A stretch of 64,000 bases of DNA. It comes from Acidimicrobiaceae bacterium (lineage in GTDB: Bacteria > Actinomycetota > Acidimicrobiia > Acidimicrobiales > RAAP-2). Below the pieces are notes generated by a model. That model saw only the letters and a list, made by a program, of their open reading frames with translations, was not told the DNA's origin and did not search any database. Each line of letters begins with the position of its first letter. The stretch's first letter is position 1. Of this stretch, positions 18,972 to 28,360 are shown piece by piece. The stretch is taken from assembly GCA_003170315.1 (NCBI GenBank), contig PNAH01000025.1:34063-98062 (forward strand), in the 5' to 3' direction. The position numbers and the translations under genes were made by a program.

Positions 18972-20342
18972 ATGAGTATGAACTTATTTGGGAGGGCGAA
19001 GGCGTCTCGCAAGGCCCTGATAGCCGCCGTAGCTTTAACGACCGTAGCCAGTATGTCCATCATTTTGTCGAATGGACCCGCGTTGGCGGCATCGAAGAAG
19101 ATAGGCGGCTCAGTGTCGATATGGGCCGAGTGGACGAGCACCGAGCAGCAAGATTTCAAGGCGGTATTGCAGCCCTTCGAGGACTCGACCGGCATCACGG
19201 TTCATTACACCGGTAAGGGCAGCAATATGGATACGGCGCTTGACGCGGCAGTCGCCGGCGGTTCTCCGCCCGCGGTCGCCCTGGTCCCGGATCCCGGCAC
19301 CCTCGACACGCTCGCAGCCAAGCACGCCATAAAGCCGCTGGCTTCAATTATTGGTTCCGAGTCGAAGAACTACGGGACCGCCTGGAGCGCCTTGGCCACC
19401 TACAAGAAGAAGTTGTACGGAATCTGGTTTAAGGCCGCTAACAAGAACACCGTCTATTACAACCCGGCCGTGTTCAAGGCTGCGGGCATCTCGTCGGCGC
19501 CGACCTCGTGGTCGCAGTTGCTGACGGACGAGACGACGATTGCCAACGGCGGTACCTACGCTCCGGTCTCGCTGTGCACGGACATCGGATGGCCCGTCGC
19601 CGACCTCTTCCAGAATCTTTTCTTGAAGCTGAACGGCGCAACTGCCTACGATCAACTGGCGACGCACAAGATGAAGTGGTCAAGTTCCGCCGTGACCAAT
19701 ACGTTCGCCGAAATGGCTCAGTTGACCGGTGCCAGCGGTGCAAACCTGCTCGGTGGCATGAAGGGCGCTCTGGCCGACGGCTCGTGGCCGAACTGCACCA
19801 CCAGCGTGTTCCCAGCATCGGGCTCGCCGACAGCCGCGATGGTGTTCGAGGCTGACTTCCTCACGAGTAACGTTCCGTCGAACTACACGCCAGGTAACGG
19901 CAGTTCGTGCACGTTGAGCGCGAAGGCCTCACCGTGTTACGACACGTTCAACTTCCCGGCGCCTACCGGTAGTGCCTACGCGGCCGACATCCAGGGCTCG
20001 GGTGACGTGGCGATGTTGCTGACGTCGACTCGTCAGTCCAAAGCGCTGATCAAGTACTTAGCGTCGCCGAGTGCGGCGTCCATTTGGGCCAACCTGGGTG
20101 GTTTCGTCACGCCCAACAAGAAGGTGGCCCTTGGTTCATACCCGGACAGCGTATCCAAGGCCGACGCGAGGGCCCTGACCTCCGCCAAGGCCTTCGTGTT
20201 CAGCCTCGATGACTTGCAGGTTGGTTGGGAGCCGGCATTGTGGGCTGACATGCTCAACGTCTTGCAAAACCCGTCGGCGTCCAACGTCACCACGGTGGAG
20301 GCACTGATGGACACGCAGGCGACGGCAGCGCTCGGCCACTAG
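18972..20342 (+). CDS. ABC transporter sugar-binding (family 1 extracellular solute-binding) protein
   Basis: Signal peptide then SVSIWAEWTSTEQQDFKAVLQPFEDSTGITVHYTGKGSN. Confidence 0.92.
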   Translation: MSMNLFGRAKASRKALIAAVALTTVASMSIILSNGPALAASKKIGGSVSIWAEWTSTEQQDFKAVLQPFEDSTGITVHYTGKGSNMDTALDAAVAGGSPPAVALVPDPGTLDTLAAKHAIKPLASIIGSESKNYGTAWSALATYKKKLYGIWFKAANKNTVYYNPAVFKAAGISSAPTSWSQLLTDETTIANGGTYAPVSLCTDIGWPVADLFQNLFLKLNGATAYDQLATHKMKWSSSAVTNTFAEMAQLTGASGANLLGGMKGALADGSWPNCTTSVFPASGSPTAAMVFEADFLTSNVPSNYTPGNGSSCTLSAKASPCYDTFNFPAPTGSAYAADIQGSGDVAMLLTSTRQSKALIKYLASPSAASIWANLGGFVTPNKKVALGSYPDSVSKADARALTSAKAFVFSLDDLQVGWEPALWADMLNVLQNPSASNVTTVEALMDTQATAALGH

Positions 20343-20405
20343 GCCACCAAGAGTTGCCGCGAGAAGGATCATCGTGAACGTAAGAGAATCGCACGTCGCC
20401 GAGAG

Positions 20406-20441
20406 CCGCTCCACCCCTGACTTCTTTCAGGGGTGGAGCGG
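20406..20441. other. intercistronic perfect hairpin (15-bp stem, 6-nt loop)
   Basis: CCGCTCCACCCCTGA-CTTCTT-TCAGGGGTGGAGCGG between solute-binding protein and permease genes. Confidence 0.85.
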
Positions 20442-20465
20442 ACCTCGGCGCGATGGGCTGACCTT

Positions 20466-21893
20466 GTGACGTCGGTAACCGCCGAGGGCCTGAAAGTCGG
20501 CGCACCGAGAGCCTCGCGCCAGCACGGTTGGTGGCGTCGGAACTGGGTCTCCATAGCGTTTATCGCGCCGGGAATCATTTGGCTCTTGGCGATCGTGGTC
20601 TACCCGACCATCGCGACGGTCAGATTCAGTTTCTACAACGAGTCGGCGACGAAGTTCGTCGGGCTTCACAACTTCGCATCGGTCTTTTCAACTGACACGA
20701 TTCTGACCGCGTTCAAGAACAACGTCGTCTGGGTGCTGATCTTCCCATTCTTCGTCACCTTCATTGGCCTGATGGTCGCGGTGCTCACCGAGCGCATTCG
20801 CTGGGCCACGGCCTTCAAGGCCATCATCGTGATGCCGATCGTCTTCAGCACTACCGCCTCGGCGCTGGTCTGGCGCACCATTTTCGACCTTGATCCTCAC
20901 GTTGGCGTCGTCAACGCTATCGAGCAGACGGTGAGCGACTGGTTCTCAACGCCGGGGGCGTATCCACTCAATTCGGCAATCGGCCAAACGGCTGTGTCCC
21001 TCGCCTCATTCAATACGACGGGGGCCCCGGGAGGCGCACTGGCCAGCAAGTCCGCGGTTCAACCGGGCGGCACAGTGATGATGGGCCTGACCAGAATTAG
21101 TTCCGCCACGCTGCAAACACTGGGAGCCAAGACGCCGGTGGCGCCGCAGACGATCGCGGGCGGGATCGCCGGAGTGGTGTGGAACGACTTCTCGCCGTCG
21201 CAGACGTCCAATACGACGACCATCGTGTCGGACGAGCACGGGCTGCCGAATCTGCGACTTTCCCTCGTCAATTCGACTGGATCCAGCGTCGCCTCAACCG
21301 TGACGAACTCCAGCGGCGACTTCAGTTTCTCGCACGTCGCGCCGGGTAGTTATCACGTGGAGGTACCGGCCTCAAACTTCCAGACCTCGTTCGTGGGCAC
21401 CTTCTGGCTCGGATCGCAATCGATTACGCCGGCCAGCGGCCTCAACCAGACCGCCCAATCCTTGCTCAGCGTCCCCTTGATCGACCTGGCGATGATCATC
21501 TCCTACATCTGGATCTGGGCCGGCTTCGCCATGGTGTTGATCGGCGCCGGACTCGCGGCGCTCAACCGTGAAGTCCTGGAGGCCGCGGAGATCGATGGCG
21601 CCACCGAGTGGCAGACCTTGCGACGGGTGACAATTCCGATGCTCGCGCCGGTGTTGACGGTGGTATTCGTCACCATGGTCATCAACGTATTGAAAGTCTT
21701 TGACATCATCTTGAACATGGCTCCGGGGTCCTCCCAAGGGCCGGCCACCACGCTGGCCCTTTCGATCTACAACGATGGCTTCACCGGGGGCATCCACTCG
21801 GGTGTCGCGAGCGCCATCGCCGTGATCCTGTTCCTCCTGGTCGTCCCCGTCATGTTTTGGAATCTTAGGAAGCTCAAGGGGGGAAGCGCGTGA
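20466..21893 (+). CDS. sugar ABC transporter permease with extracytoplasmic Cna-B/carboxypeptidase-regulatory-like insertion
   Basis: WVSIAFIAPGIIWLLAIVVYPTIATVRFSF...EAAEIDGATEWQTLRRVTIPMLAP; insert GLPNLRLSLVNSTGSSVASTVTNSSGDFSFSHVAPGSYHVEV. Confidence 0.9.
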   Translation: MTSVTAEGLKVGAPRASRQHGWWRRNWVSIAFIAPGIIWLLAIVVYPTIATVRFSFYNESATKFVGLHNFASVFSTDTILTAFKNNVVWVLIFPFFVTFIGLMVAVLTERIRWATAFKAIIVMPIVFSTTASALVWRTIFDLDPHVGVVNAIEQTVSDWFSTPGAYPLNSAIGQTAVSLASFNTTGAPGGALASKSAVQPGGTVMMGLTRISSATLQTLGAKTPVAPQTIAGGIAGVVWNDFSPSQTSNTTTIVSDEHGLPNLRLSLVNSTGSSVASTVTNSSGDFSFSHVAPGSYHVEVPASNFQTSFVGTFWLGSQSITPASGLNQTAQSLLSVPLIDLAMIISYIWIWAGFAMVLIGAGLAALNREVLEAAEIDGATEWQTLRRVTIPMLAPVLTVVFVTMVINVLKVFDIILNMAPGSSQGPATTLALSIYNDGFTGGIHSGVASAIAVILFLLVVPVMFWNLRKLKGGSA

Positions 21894-22801
21894 CCATCGA
21901 CGCCCCAGTGAAAGAGAACAGAGTTGGAGGCCTGGCGAAGCGGCTCCATCTCTCGAAGGCCGTGGTGAATGTCATTCTCGCACTGGTGGCCATCTTCTGG
22001 TTGGTTCCCACGATCTCGCTCCTCGTTATCTCGCTGCGTCCGGAGTCGCTCTTCGGGGTCTCGGGCTGGTGGAAGGTCTTCACCGATCCTTCGCAACTCA
22101 CTTTTGGCAACTACTCCACGATCTTTTCCCAGGGGTTCGCCACGGGTGGCGTACTGGACTCCCTCCTCACCTCGCTCGAGATCACGATTCCCGCGACGCT
22201 GCTGGTCACTATGATTTCGTGCCTGGCGGCCTACAGCCTCGTGTTCGGTTCGTGGCGTGGTCGAGACATGATCTTCTTCGGAATCGTGGGACTGATGGTC
22301 GTGCCGCTCCAAGTGGCGCTGATTCCCGTCGTTCAGTTATACCGGGAGATGGGCAACCTCTTCGGGCTCAATCCCTATGGGACGATTCCCGGTGTCATCA
22401 TCTTCCACGTCGCCTTCGGTCTGCCCTTCGGCATCTTTCTCATGCGCAATTTCCTGACCGGCATCCCGAGGGACCTCCTCGAAGCGGGGCGCATCGAAGG
22501 CGCGGGCGAGTGGAAGATCTTCTATCGCATCGTGTTGCCCCTCGCCCTCCCCGCGATCGCGTCGCTGGCGATATTCCAATTCATCTGGGTGTGGAACGAC
22601 CTGTTGGTCGCGCTGGTGTTCCTCGGCGGCAACGTGCACTCGCCCCTCACGATCTTTCTCTACGATCAGACCCGATCGTTGGCGGCGAACTACTGGATCG
22701 TGTCCACCGGTGCCGTGGTGTCCATCTTCGTGCCGCTGATCGTCTTCTTCTCCTTCCAGCGTTACTTCGTCCGTGGTGTCCTAGCGGGTGCCGTCAAATG
22801 A
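21890..22801 (+). CDS. carbohydrate ABC transporter permease (MalG-like)
   Basis: FGLPFGIFLMRNFLTGIPRDLLEAGRIEGAGEWKIFYRIVLPLALPAIAS. Confidence 0.93.
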   Translation: MTIDAPVKENRVGGLAKRLHLSKAVVNVILALVAIFWLVPTISLLVISLRPESLFGVSGWWKVFTDPSQLTFGNYSTIFSQGFATGGVLDSLLTSLEITIPATLLVTMISCLAAYSLVFGSWRGRDMIFFGIVGLMVVPLQVALIPVVQLYREMGNLFGLNPYGTIPGVIIFHVAFGLPFGIFLMRNFLTGIPRDLLEAGRIEGAGEWKIFYRIVLPLALPAIASLAIFQFIWVWNDLLVALVFLGGNVHSPLTIFLYDQTRSLAANYWIVSTGAVVSIFVPLIVFFSFQRYFVRGVLAGAVK

Positions 22802-22811
22802 GTGAGGCCTA

Positions 22812-23915
22812 ATGTCCAGTGTCACCCTGAGGGAACTGACCAAGCAGTACGCCGGTAACGCCGCGCTCTCGCTCGACGCGGTGAACCTCGACGTAGCCCA
22901 CGGCGAGTTCGTCTGCCTCGTGGGTCCGTCGGGCTGTGGCAAGACCACCGCGCTTCGGATGATTGCGGGACTCGAGTCGGTGACCAGTGGCGATATCGAG
23001 ATTGGTGATCGAGTGGTCAACGATCTGTCGCCTCGCGATCGCGACATCGCTCTCGTGTTCCAGAGTTACGCGCTCTACCCGCACATGACCGTCTTCGACA
23101 ACATGAGTTTTGGTCTCAAGCTCCGCAAAGTCCCCAAAGATGAGATCAAGGCGGCCGTCACGGACGCGGCGCGCATACTCGACCTCGAGCTGTATCTCGA
23201 TCGCAAGCCAGCCCAGCTATCGGGCGGCCAGCGCCAGCGCGTCGCCTTGGGTCGCGCGATCGTGCGCAACCCCGCCGCCTTCTTGATGGACGAGCCCCTT
23301 TCGAATCTCGACGCCAAGCTCCGAGTACAAACACGCGCCGAGATCGCTCGGTTGCACCACCGCCTGGGCGCGACGATGATCTACGTGACTCACGACCAGG
23401 TCGAGGCCATGACGATGGCCGATCGAATCGCCGTCATCAACTTGGGCAAGCTCGAGCAGGTGGGTTCACCACGAGAACTCTACGACCGGCCGGCGAACCA
23501 GTTCGTCGCGGGCTTCATCGGTTCGCCATCGATGAACTTCGTGCCGATGCACGTGGAGTCGATTGACGGAGGAATTCGCGTGGTGAGTGCCGGGGGCGAC
23601 ATGGACGTCATTCTCGACGACGTCGAATCGGCCATCATCCGTAGCGCTGGCGTGAGCGACGTCGTCCTTGGCGTCCGCCCGGAGCATATCGATAGCCAGC
23701 CGCGAAGTGGCCGCGGTTTGCAGTTGCGAGCCTCCGTCGAGGTCATCGAGTTTCTTGGTAACGACGAACACGTCCACCTCTCGTCCGGAAGCCATGAGCT
23801 CGTCGCTATCGTCGACGCTCGCACGCCCTTGACTATTGGGGACTCTGTGACACTGAGCGCTTCAATCGAGGCGATTCACCTCTTTCACCCTGAGACGGGC
23901 GTAACGCTGAAGTAG
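22812..23915 (+). CDS. sugar ABC transporter ATP-binding protein (UgpC/MsmK/MalK-like)
   Basis: GPSGCGKTTALRMIAGLE, LSGGQRQRVALGRAIVR, TOBE-type C-terminus. Confidence 0.95.
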   Translation: MSSVTLRELTKQYAGNAALSLDAVNLDVAHGEFVCLVGPSGCGKTTALRMIAGLESVTSGDIEIGDRVVNDLSPRDRDIALVFQSYALYPHMTVFDNMSFGLKLRKVPKDEIKAAVTDAARILDLELYLDRKPAQLSGGQRQRVALGRAIVRNPAAFLMDEPLSNLDAKLRVQTRAEIARLHHRLGATMIYVTHDQVEAMTMADRIAVINLGKLEQVGSPRELYDRPANQFVAGFIGSPSMNFVPMHVESIDGGIRVVSAGGDMDVILDDVESAIIRSAGVSDVVLGVRPEHIDSQPRSGRGLQLRASVEVIEFLGNDEHVHLSSGSHELVAIVDARTPLTIGDSVTLSASIEAIHLFHPETGVTLK

Positions 23916-23995
23916 TCGGGTTACTCGTGGCCCCTCGTGGTCGCTCGTGGTCACATGAAAGCCCTTATAAATTAAGGGTGTGGGCGAATTTCCTT

Positions 23996-24091
23996 CGCAC
24001 CCCACGGTGGTTGTAGTTCAAACTCCTGTCATCGAGTGGTTGCGTTGGCTCGATGCCGTGGCAGAGTTCGTCAAAGAGCGGGATTAGCACT
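23996..24091. repeat. direct repeat copy 1 (about 95 bp, diverged) of sequence at 25792-25886
   Basis: gcaccccacggtggttgtagttcaaactcctgtcatcgagtggttgcgttggctcgatgccgtggcagagttcgtcaaagagcggg. Confidence 0.7.
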
Positions 24092-24258
24092 AAAGGTCAC
24101 TGGGAATCTTTGTCTTAGAACCATAGAAGGACAGCTCCTTGAGGTCCCAATGGCCGAACCGCGACATCGTCGTGAAGGGACCGTTGGCGCGTCGCCATTT
24201 TGCGATGTAGACCTGTAGGGAGTTTTGCCATGTTGGTGGAGGAGAAGGGGGATGCCCG

Positions 24259-24651
24259 ATGGGTGCTCATGACAACGGAGAACTGATTCGCAGCGGATAC
24301 GAGGCGTTTTCTAAAGGGGATATGGAGACGATTGCCAAGATTTTTGGACCGGACATCCGCTGGAGCACCAGTGGCCGCAACCTGATTTCTGGGACCTGTA
24401 ACGGACAAGAAGAGACGTTTGCATTCTTCGGTAGGCTCATGGAGCTTACGGACGGTACCTTCACTGTCGCTATTCACGATCTGCTCGCCACCGACGACCA
24501 TGTGGTTGTGCTCGCTAAGGAGTCCGCGAGCCGTAACGGTAAGAGTCTGGAGGCTGATGACGTCCACGTTTGGCACCTCGCTAACGGAAAAGCGGTGGAG
24601 TTCTGGGGGATATCTAAAGATCAGCACGAGGTCGACGAGTTCTGGGCGTAA
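24259..24651 (+). CDS. NTF2/SnoaL-like polyketide-cyclase-fold protein
   Basis: NGELIRSGYEAFSKGDMETIAKIFGPDIRWSTSGRN...DVHVWHLANGKAVEFW. Confidence 0.85.
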   Translation: MGAHDNGELIRSGYEAFSKGDMETIAKIFGPDIRWSTSGRNLISGTCNGQEETFAFFGRLMELTDGTFTVAIHDLLATDDHVVVLAKESASRNGKSLEADDVHVWHLANGKAVEFWGISKDQHEVDEFWA

Positions 24652-25092
24652 CGAGAGTCGTCCCGCGCCCGTTCGCTCCGTCACCAACTAGTGGTTCAGG
24701 GCGATATGGCGGCAGGAACCGCGTAGATCTCGACCCAGTTGAGGGACCCCGCATGTTGGCGAGCGAAGTTTCGCGAGGGTCGGGACTTAGGCGTCGCGGC
24801 AACGCTGACTCAGTATCGACAACGGCGGTGCGATTGTGCACCTAATGGGAGTCGACATGGGTCGGTGGCGGGCGGTTCTCGATTGGCGAAGTCTTTGAGA
24901 GTGCCGGAGGTCCAGCATAATTCGTCGCACCCAAAACAGTTTGAGTTGGAACCAAGTTCTTAATTGGGTTTTGGGATTGGATCAACTCAGAGGCTGGCTT
25001 GAGAGGCCCAATTGAAGTGGCTCCTGTCAAGAACCCTTTCCCGGACGGAAGACTTAGTAGGTTGCTCCTAAAGCCGAGAGGTGAGGTGAGAA

Positions 25093-25740
25093 GTGATTTC
25101 AACGTCATCAGTGGGAGCGATTGCGGGCACCTACGTCTCAGTGCTCGTGCTGTTGAGCGTGCTGTCGAGTGTTGGCAGCATCGTTACGTACATCATCATC
25201 GTGGTGGCAAATCGGGCCGAGCCCGATCCAACGGGTAATCGCACCAGCGCCATCTACCACGTGGGAACCGCGTTCATTGCTCTGTGGCTGGAGATCGCCG
25301 GGGCCATCACGATTTTCGTTACGTTGTTCGCCCTCATCGGAGCAGGTAACAAAACCTACTTTTCGACCGAAGTTCACCCGCTCGGGGATTCGACAATCAG
25401 GGGAATCACGATCGGACTTCTCCTATCGATTGTGGGTGGCTACACGGCGCTCACGCATCGTGCGAAGGCCATCAACCTTGCCAGCAGTGATGTGCTAGAG
25501 ACGAGTCCATCTAAGCGCGTTGTTCGCAGCTACGCAGCGGTTGTCAGCTTCATCTGTGTGATCGTCGTCGTCATAACTTTGCTCGCGTTTGCGTGGTCCG
25601 TGTTAGGCCTCATTGCTCCTGGCGTCTATCGGACCGGAGCTCGTACCGACGATCTTCGTATGCTGTTGGACGAGTCGGCTGTGTTGGCGGTTTTCGGGTG
25701 GGTCTTCTCGACTCACCGGCACCTAGTGGGAGTCCACTAG
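25093..25740 (+). CDS. multi-pass membrane protein of unknown function
   Basis: Several hydrophobic segments; upstream RBS-like gaggtgag. Confidence 0.5.
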   Translation: MISTSSVGAIAGTYVSVLVLLSVLSSVGSIVTYIIIVVANRAEPDPTGNRTSAIYHVGTAFIALWLEIAGAITIFVTLFALIGAGNKTYFSTEVHPLGDSTIRGITIGLLLSIVGGYTALTHRAKAINLASSDVLETSPSKRVVRSYAAVVSFICVIVVVITLLAFAWSVLGLIAPGVYRTGARTDDLRMLLDESAVLAVFGWVFSTHRHLVGVH

Positions 25741-25791
25741 GCCCTAGACAGACATGAGGGTGGTCGCACAAAAGCGGGTAAGGCTAGTTGG

Positions 25792-25886
25792 CACCCCACA
25801 GCGGTTGTAGTTCAAACTTCCGTCATCGCGTGGGTGCGTTGGCTCGATGCCCTGGCAGATTTCATCAAAGAGCGGGCAGTGAACAA
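25792..25886. repeat. direct repeat copy 2 of 23996-24091
   Basis: gcaccccacagcggttgtagttcaaacttccgtcatcgcgtgggtgcgttggctcgatgccctggcagatttcatcaaagagcggg. Confidence 0.7.
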
Positions 25887-26083
25887 CACTGAGATTCCTC
25901 GTCGTTGTTCGTCGACCTAGCGCCCTAAATTGTCCAGCCATACCGCCTGCCCATCAGTTCGTATTAGTGTGCGCATACCTCAGCTACTGCGCTCGTGCCA
26001 AATCAAGAGGTACCGATTCCGCGAAGATTATTGGCGTCAGTAGAATTTCGGGCGTTCAGGGGCGGAGCAAGAGGGGGTCTGCA

Positions 26084-27253
26084 GTGAGGGCATCTCGAAC
26101 TGATGATGGGGATGCTGCCGTACCAACCGTAATCTTCTTGGATGAGATGAAATGGGAGGCGTTCTTTCAGATCGCCGCCAAGATTCGAAAGAGCGGCGTG
26201 CGATGCGTTCGCGTCACGTCGATACCGCTAAGAACTTCACGAATTGCTTCACGACTTGTCTTCGCCAGGTGCGTATACCTACCTGCCTCGAAACAAGAAG
26301 AGGTACTTCGATCGGTTTTGCGCAGTGAGAACGTAGCTGACCTCCAATTCTCAGAAAACTTCGCCGATCTTGTGCAGCGGTGTGCCACGGAATTGCCAGC
26401 ATTACTCGTTGACCAAATTATGAGTCGCGTCAAACTGATGGACAAGATTTCAGCCGGTGAGTTGATGACACGAGCGGGAGTCCAGACACCCGCTCGAATT
26501 GCGTTGTCAAGCCCAGATCTTGATAGCTTCATCCAGGCCCATGGCCTGCCACTGGTACTGAAGAACCGGATCGGGTACGGCGGAAGTGGCGTCACGATCA
26601 TCAGCGATCGCGACACTCTGATCGATCAGATTCGACTAATAGGTGACACGGGCAACGAGTATTTCATCGAGGCGTACGTGAAGGGGAGCAGGTTGAATTA
26701 TGGCGCGGCGGTTGTCAACGGAACCGTGGCGCAAGAAACCTGCTACGCGACCACTAAATCGGCAAATCCACTCGGACCTTCGTCGCAAATTGTAACGGTC
26801 AGAAATACCGAAGTTCTATCTCTCGGTCGGCGCATAGTTCTCGCCTCCAAGTGCAACGGGTTAATGAACATCAACTTCATGCAAGATGAGCAGGGTACGT
26901 GCTGGCCAGTCGACTTCAACCTACGAACCTTCGGAAAGGTTGCGAGTTTTCAGAAGGCTGGTCTCGATTTTCGAGAGGGCTATCTTCGTAGCCTTGGGAT
27001 GGGGGCACGCGTCACTGCATCACAGGCTCAGGTCGGCGTTACGTTGGACTCCTATCCGGAAGCTCAGCGAACGCTTATTAGTGAGGGCCACCTACTCGAG
27101 GGACTGGCGAGCCTAATTACTAAGGCGCCCGAGAATGTGCGCTTCCTGGGTTGGCGATACACAACACTTGAGGCTCTCGCACTCATTACCCTGGTGCGCG
27201 AGATCCGAGGTCAGCGTGTTGCGGACAACCTTCGTGACAGTCGACGCCATTAA
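26084..27253 (+). CDS. ATP-grasp domain protein (carboxylate-amine ligase-like)
   Basis: LPLVLKNRIGYGGSGVTIISDRDTLIDQIR...YFIEAYVKGSRLNYGAAVVNGTV...NINFMQDEQGTCWPVDFNLRTFG. Confidence 0.75.
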   Translation: MRASRTDDGDAAVPTVIFLDEMKWEAFFQIAAKIRKSGVRCVRVTSIPLRTSRIASRLVFARCVYLPASKQEEVLRSVLRSENVADLQFSENFADLVQRCATELPALLVDQIMSRVKLMDKISAGELMTRAGVQTPARIALSSPDLDSFIQAHGLPLVLKNRIGYGGSGVTIISDRDTLIDQIRLIGDTGNEYFIEAYVKGSRLNYGAAVVNGTVAQETCYATTKSANPLGPSSQIVTVRNTEVLSLGRRIVLASKCNGLMNINFMQDEQGTCWPVDFNLRTFGKVASFQKAGLDFREGYLRSLGMGARVTASQAQVGVTLDSYPEAQRTLISEGHLLEGLASLITKAPENVRFLGWRYTTLEALALITLVREIRGQRVADNLRDSRRH

Positions 27254-27367
27254 CGGCGACGCCGAAATGCTCGAAGGGCGCGAAAAGTTATGGCAGGAGT
27301 TATGGCGGTGTTGGTAGAACCGAAAGTCCGAGTAACTGAAAGTGCACCCAACAAGCAATAACGTGTC

Positions 27368-27415
27368 GCACCCCCAACGGGATTCGAACCCATGCCGCCA
27401 CCTTGAAAGGGGTGG
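27368..27415 (-). repeat. tRNA-Glu 3' fragment (att site A)
   Basis: gcacccccaacgggattcgaacccatgccgccaccttgaaaggggtgg: matches 51344-51390 with 1 substitution and 1 inserted g. Confidence 0.9.
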
Positions 27416-27493
27416 CAAAGAAACCGACCAAAAGTGTTAGTAGTTCCTGATGAGATGCAAGTTATCCGCTCTACATTCACTGCGAATTCTATC

Positions 27494-27515
27494 TTGGGCA
27501 TCGAACGGGCCTTAA
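27494..27515. repeat. 11-bp-phased GGGCAT pair next to att A
   Basis: ttgggcatcgaacgggccttaa. Confidence 0.6.
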
Positions 27516-27720
27516 CACATTCGCTTGGCAACTTAAACACGTGCCTTCAAGGCGCCGGGTTTAACGAACCCCACGAAGACAGTCCGCTACGCACAGAGGG
27601 CATTTCGGAGATTGTGATGGTCCAGTCACGGAATCCAGTTGGAGAGTACCTCACCCGTCTCGACGACATAGGTGGCCACCTCTCGCAACTGCTTTCAGGT
27701 CACGGCAAACTTGGCCCGTG

Positions 27721-28089
27721 TCAGTCGAGGATCTCTGTTGCCAAGCAGAACGGGTGACCCGCCGGGTCGAGAAGGATTCGCCACAGCTCCGGATTTGTCT
27801 GCTCTGTCGCGACTCGAGCACCCAAACGCACCGCGTCCGTTTGTGCTGCGTCAAGGTCGTCGACTTTCAAGTGCAGATGCATCTGTTTCGGCACGGCCGG
27901 GTCCGGCCATGTGGGCGGCTTGTAGTCCTGCACTTTGACAGCGACCAACATGCCTCCGTCCGCCTTGACAGCGCAGAACTCGTCGTTGCGATGTGTGACT
28001 TCGCCGCCGAGCAGCGCCGCCCAGAAGTTAGCGAGGACCGAAGGGTCAGAGCAGTCCAGCGCCGTTAAACCCAATCGCGCCGTCGCCAT
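27721..28089 (-). CDS. VOC/glyoxalase-like protein
   Basis: LGLTALDCSDPSVLANFWAALLGGEVTHRNDEFCAVKADGG...MHLHLKVDDLDAAQTDAVRLGARVATEQ. Confidence 0.85.
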   Translation of the reverse strand: MATARLGLTALDCSDPSVLANFWAALLGGEVTHRNDEFCAVKADGGMLVAVKVQDYKPPTWPDPAVPKQMHLHLKVDDLDAAQTDAVRLGARVATEQTNPELWRILLDPAGHPFCLATEILD

Positions 28090-28360
28090 TCCTCAAAGCC
28101 TACGGCCATGAAGAATGATCGAGTCGGTCGCATTACGTGCTCAGAGACATTGAGTTGGAGGCGTGCGGCGATGGGGTCCAGGGCGTAGTACAGCGTCTCG
28201 GCGGCAACGATTCCCAGACAGGCATAGGGACGCGATGGACTGAGCGCTAGTGAAGAGAACTGACCTGCGTCTTCAGTTATCTGTTCCCCGACGTTTTGCG
28301 AGATTTCGGAGTCGGGATGGGCGGGCCAGCAATCTCACCAAACAGATCTGTCGCAACATA

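Noticed and set aside
23926-23955. Triple CTCGTGG short repeat after the ABC ATPase gene
   Set aside because: Too short and simple to support a function; may be chance or part of a terminator region.
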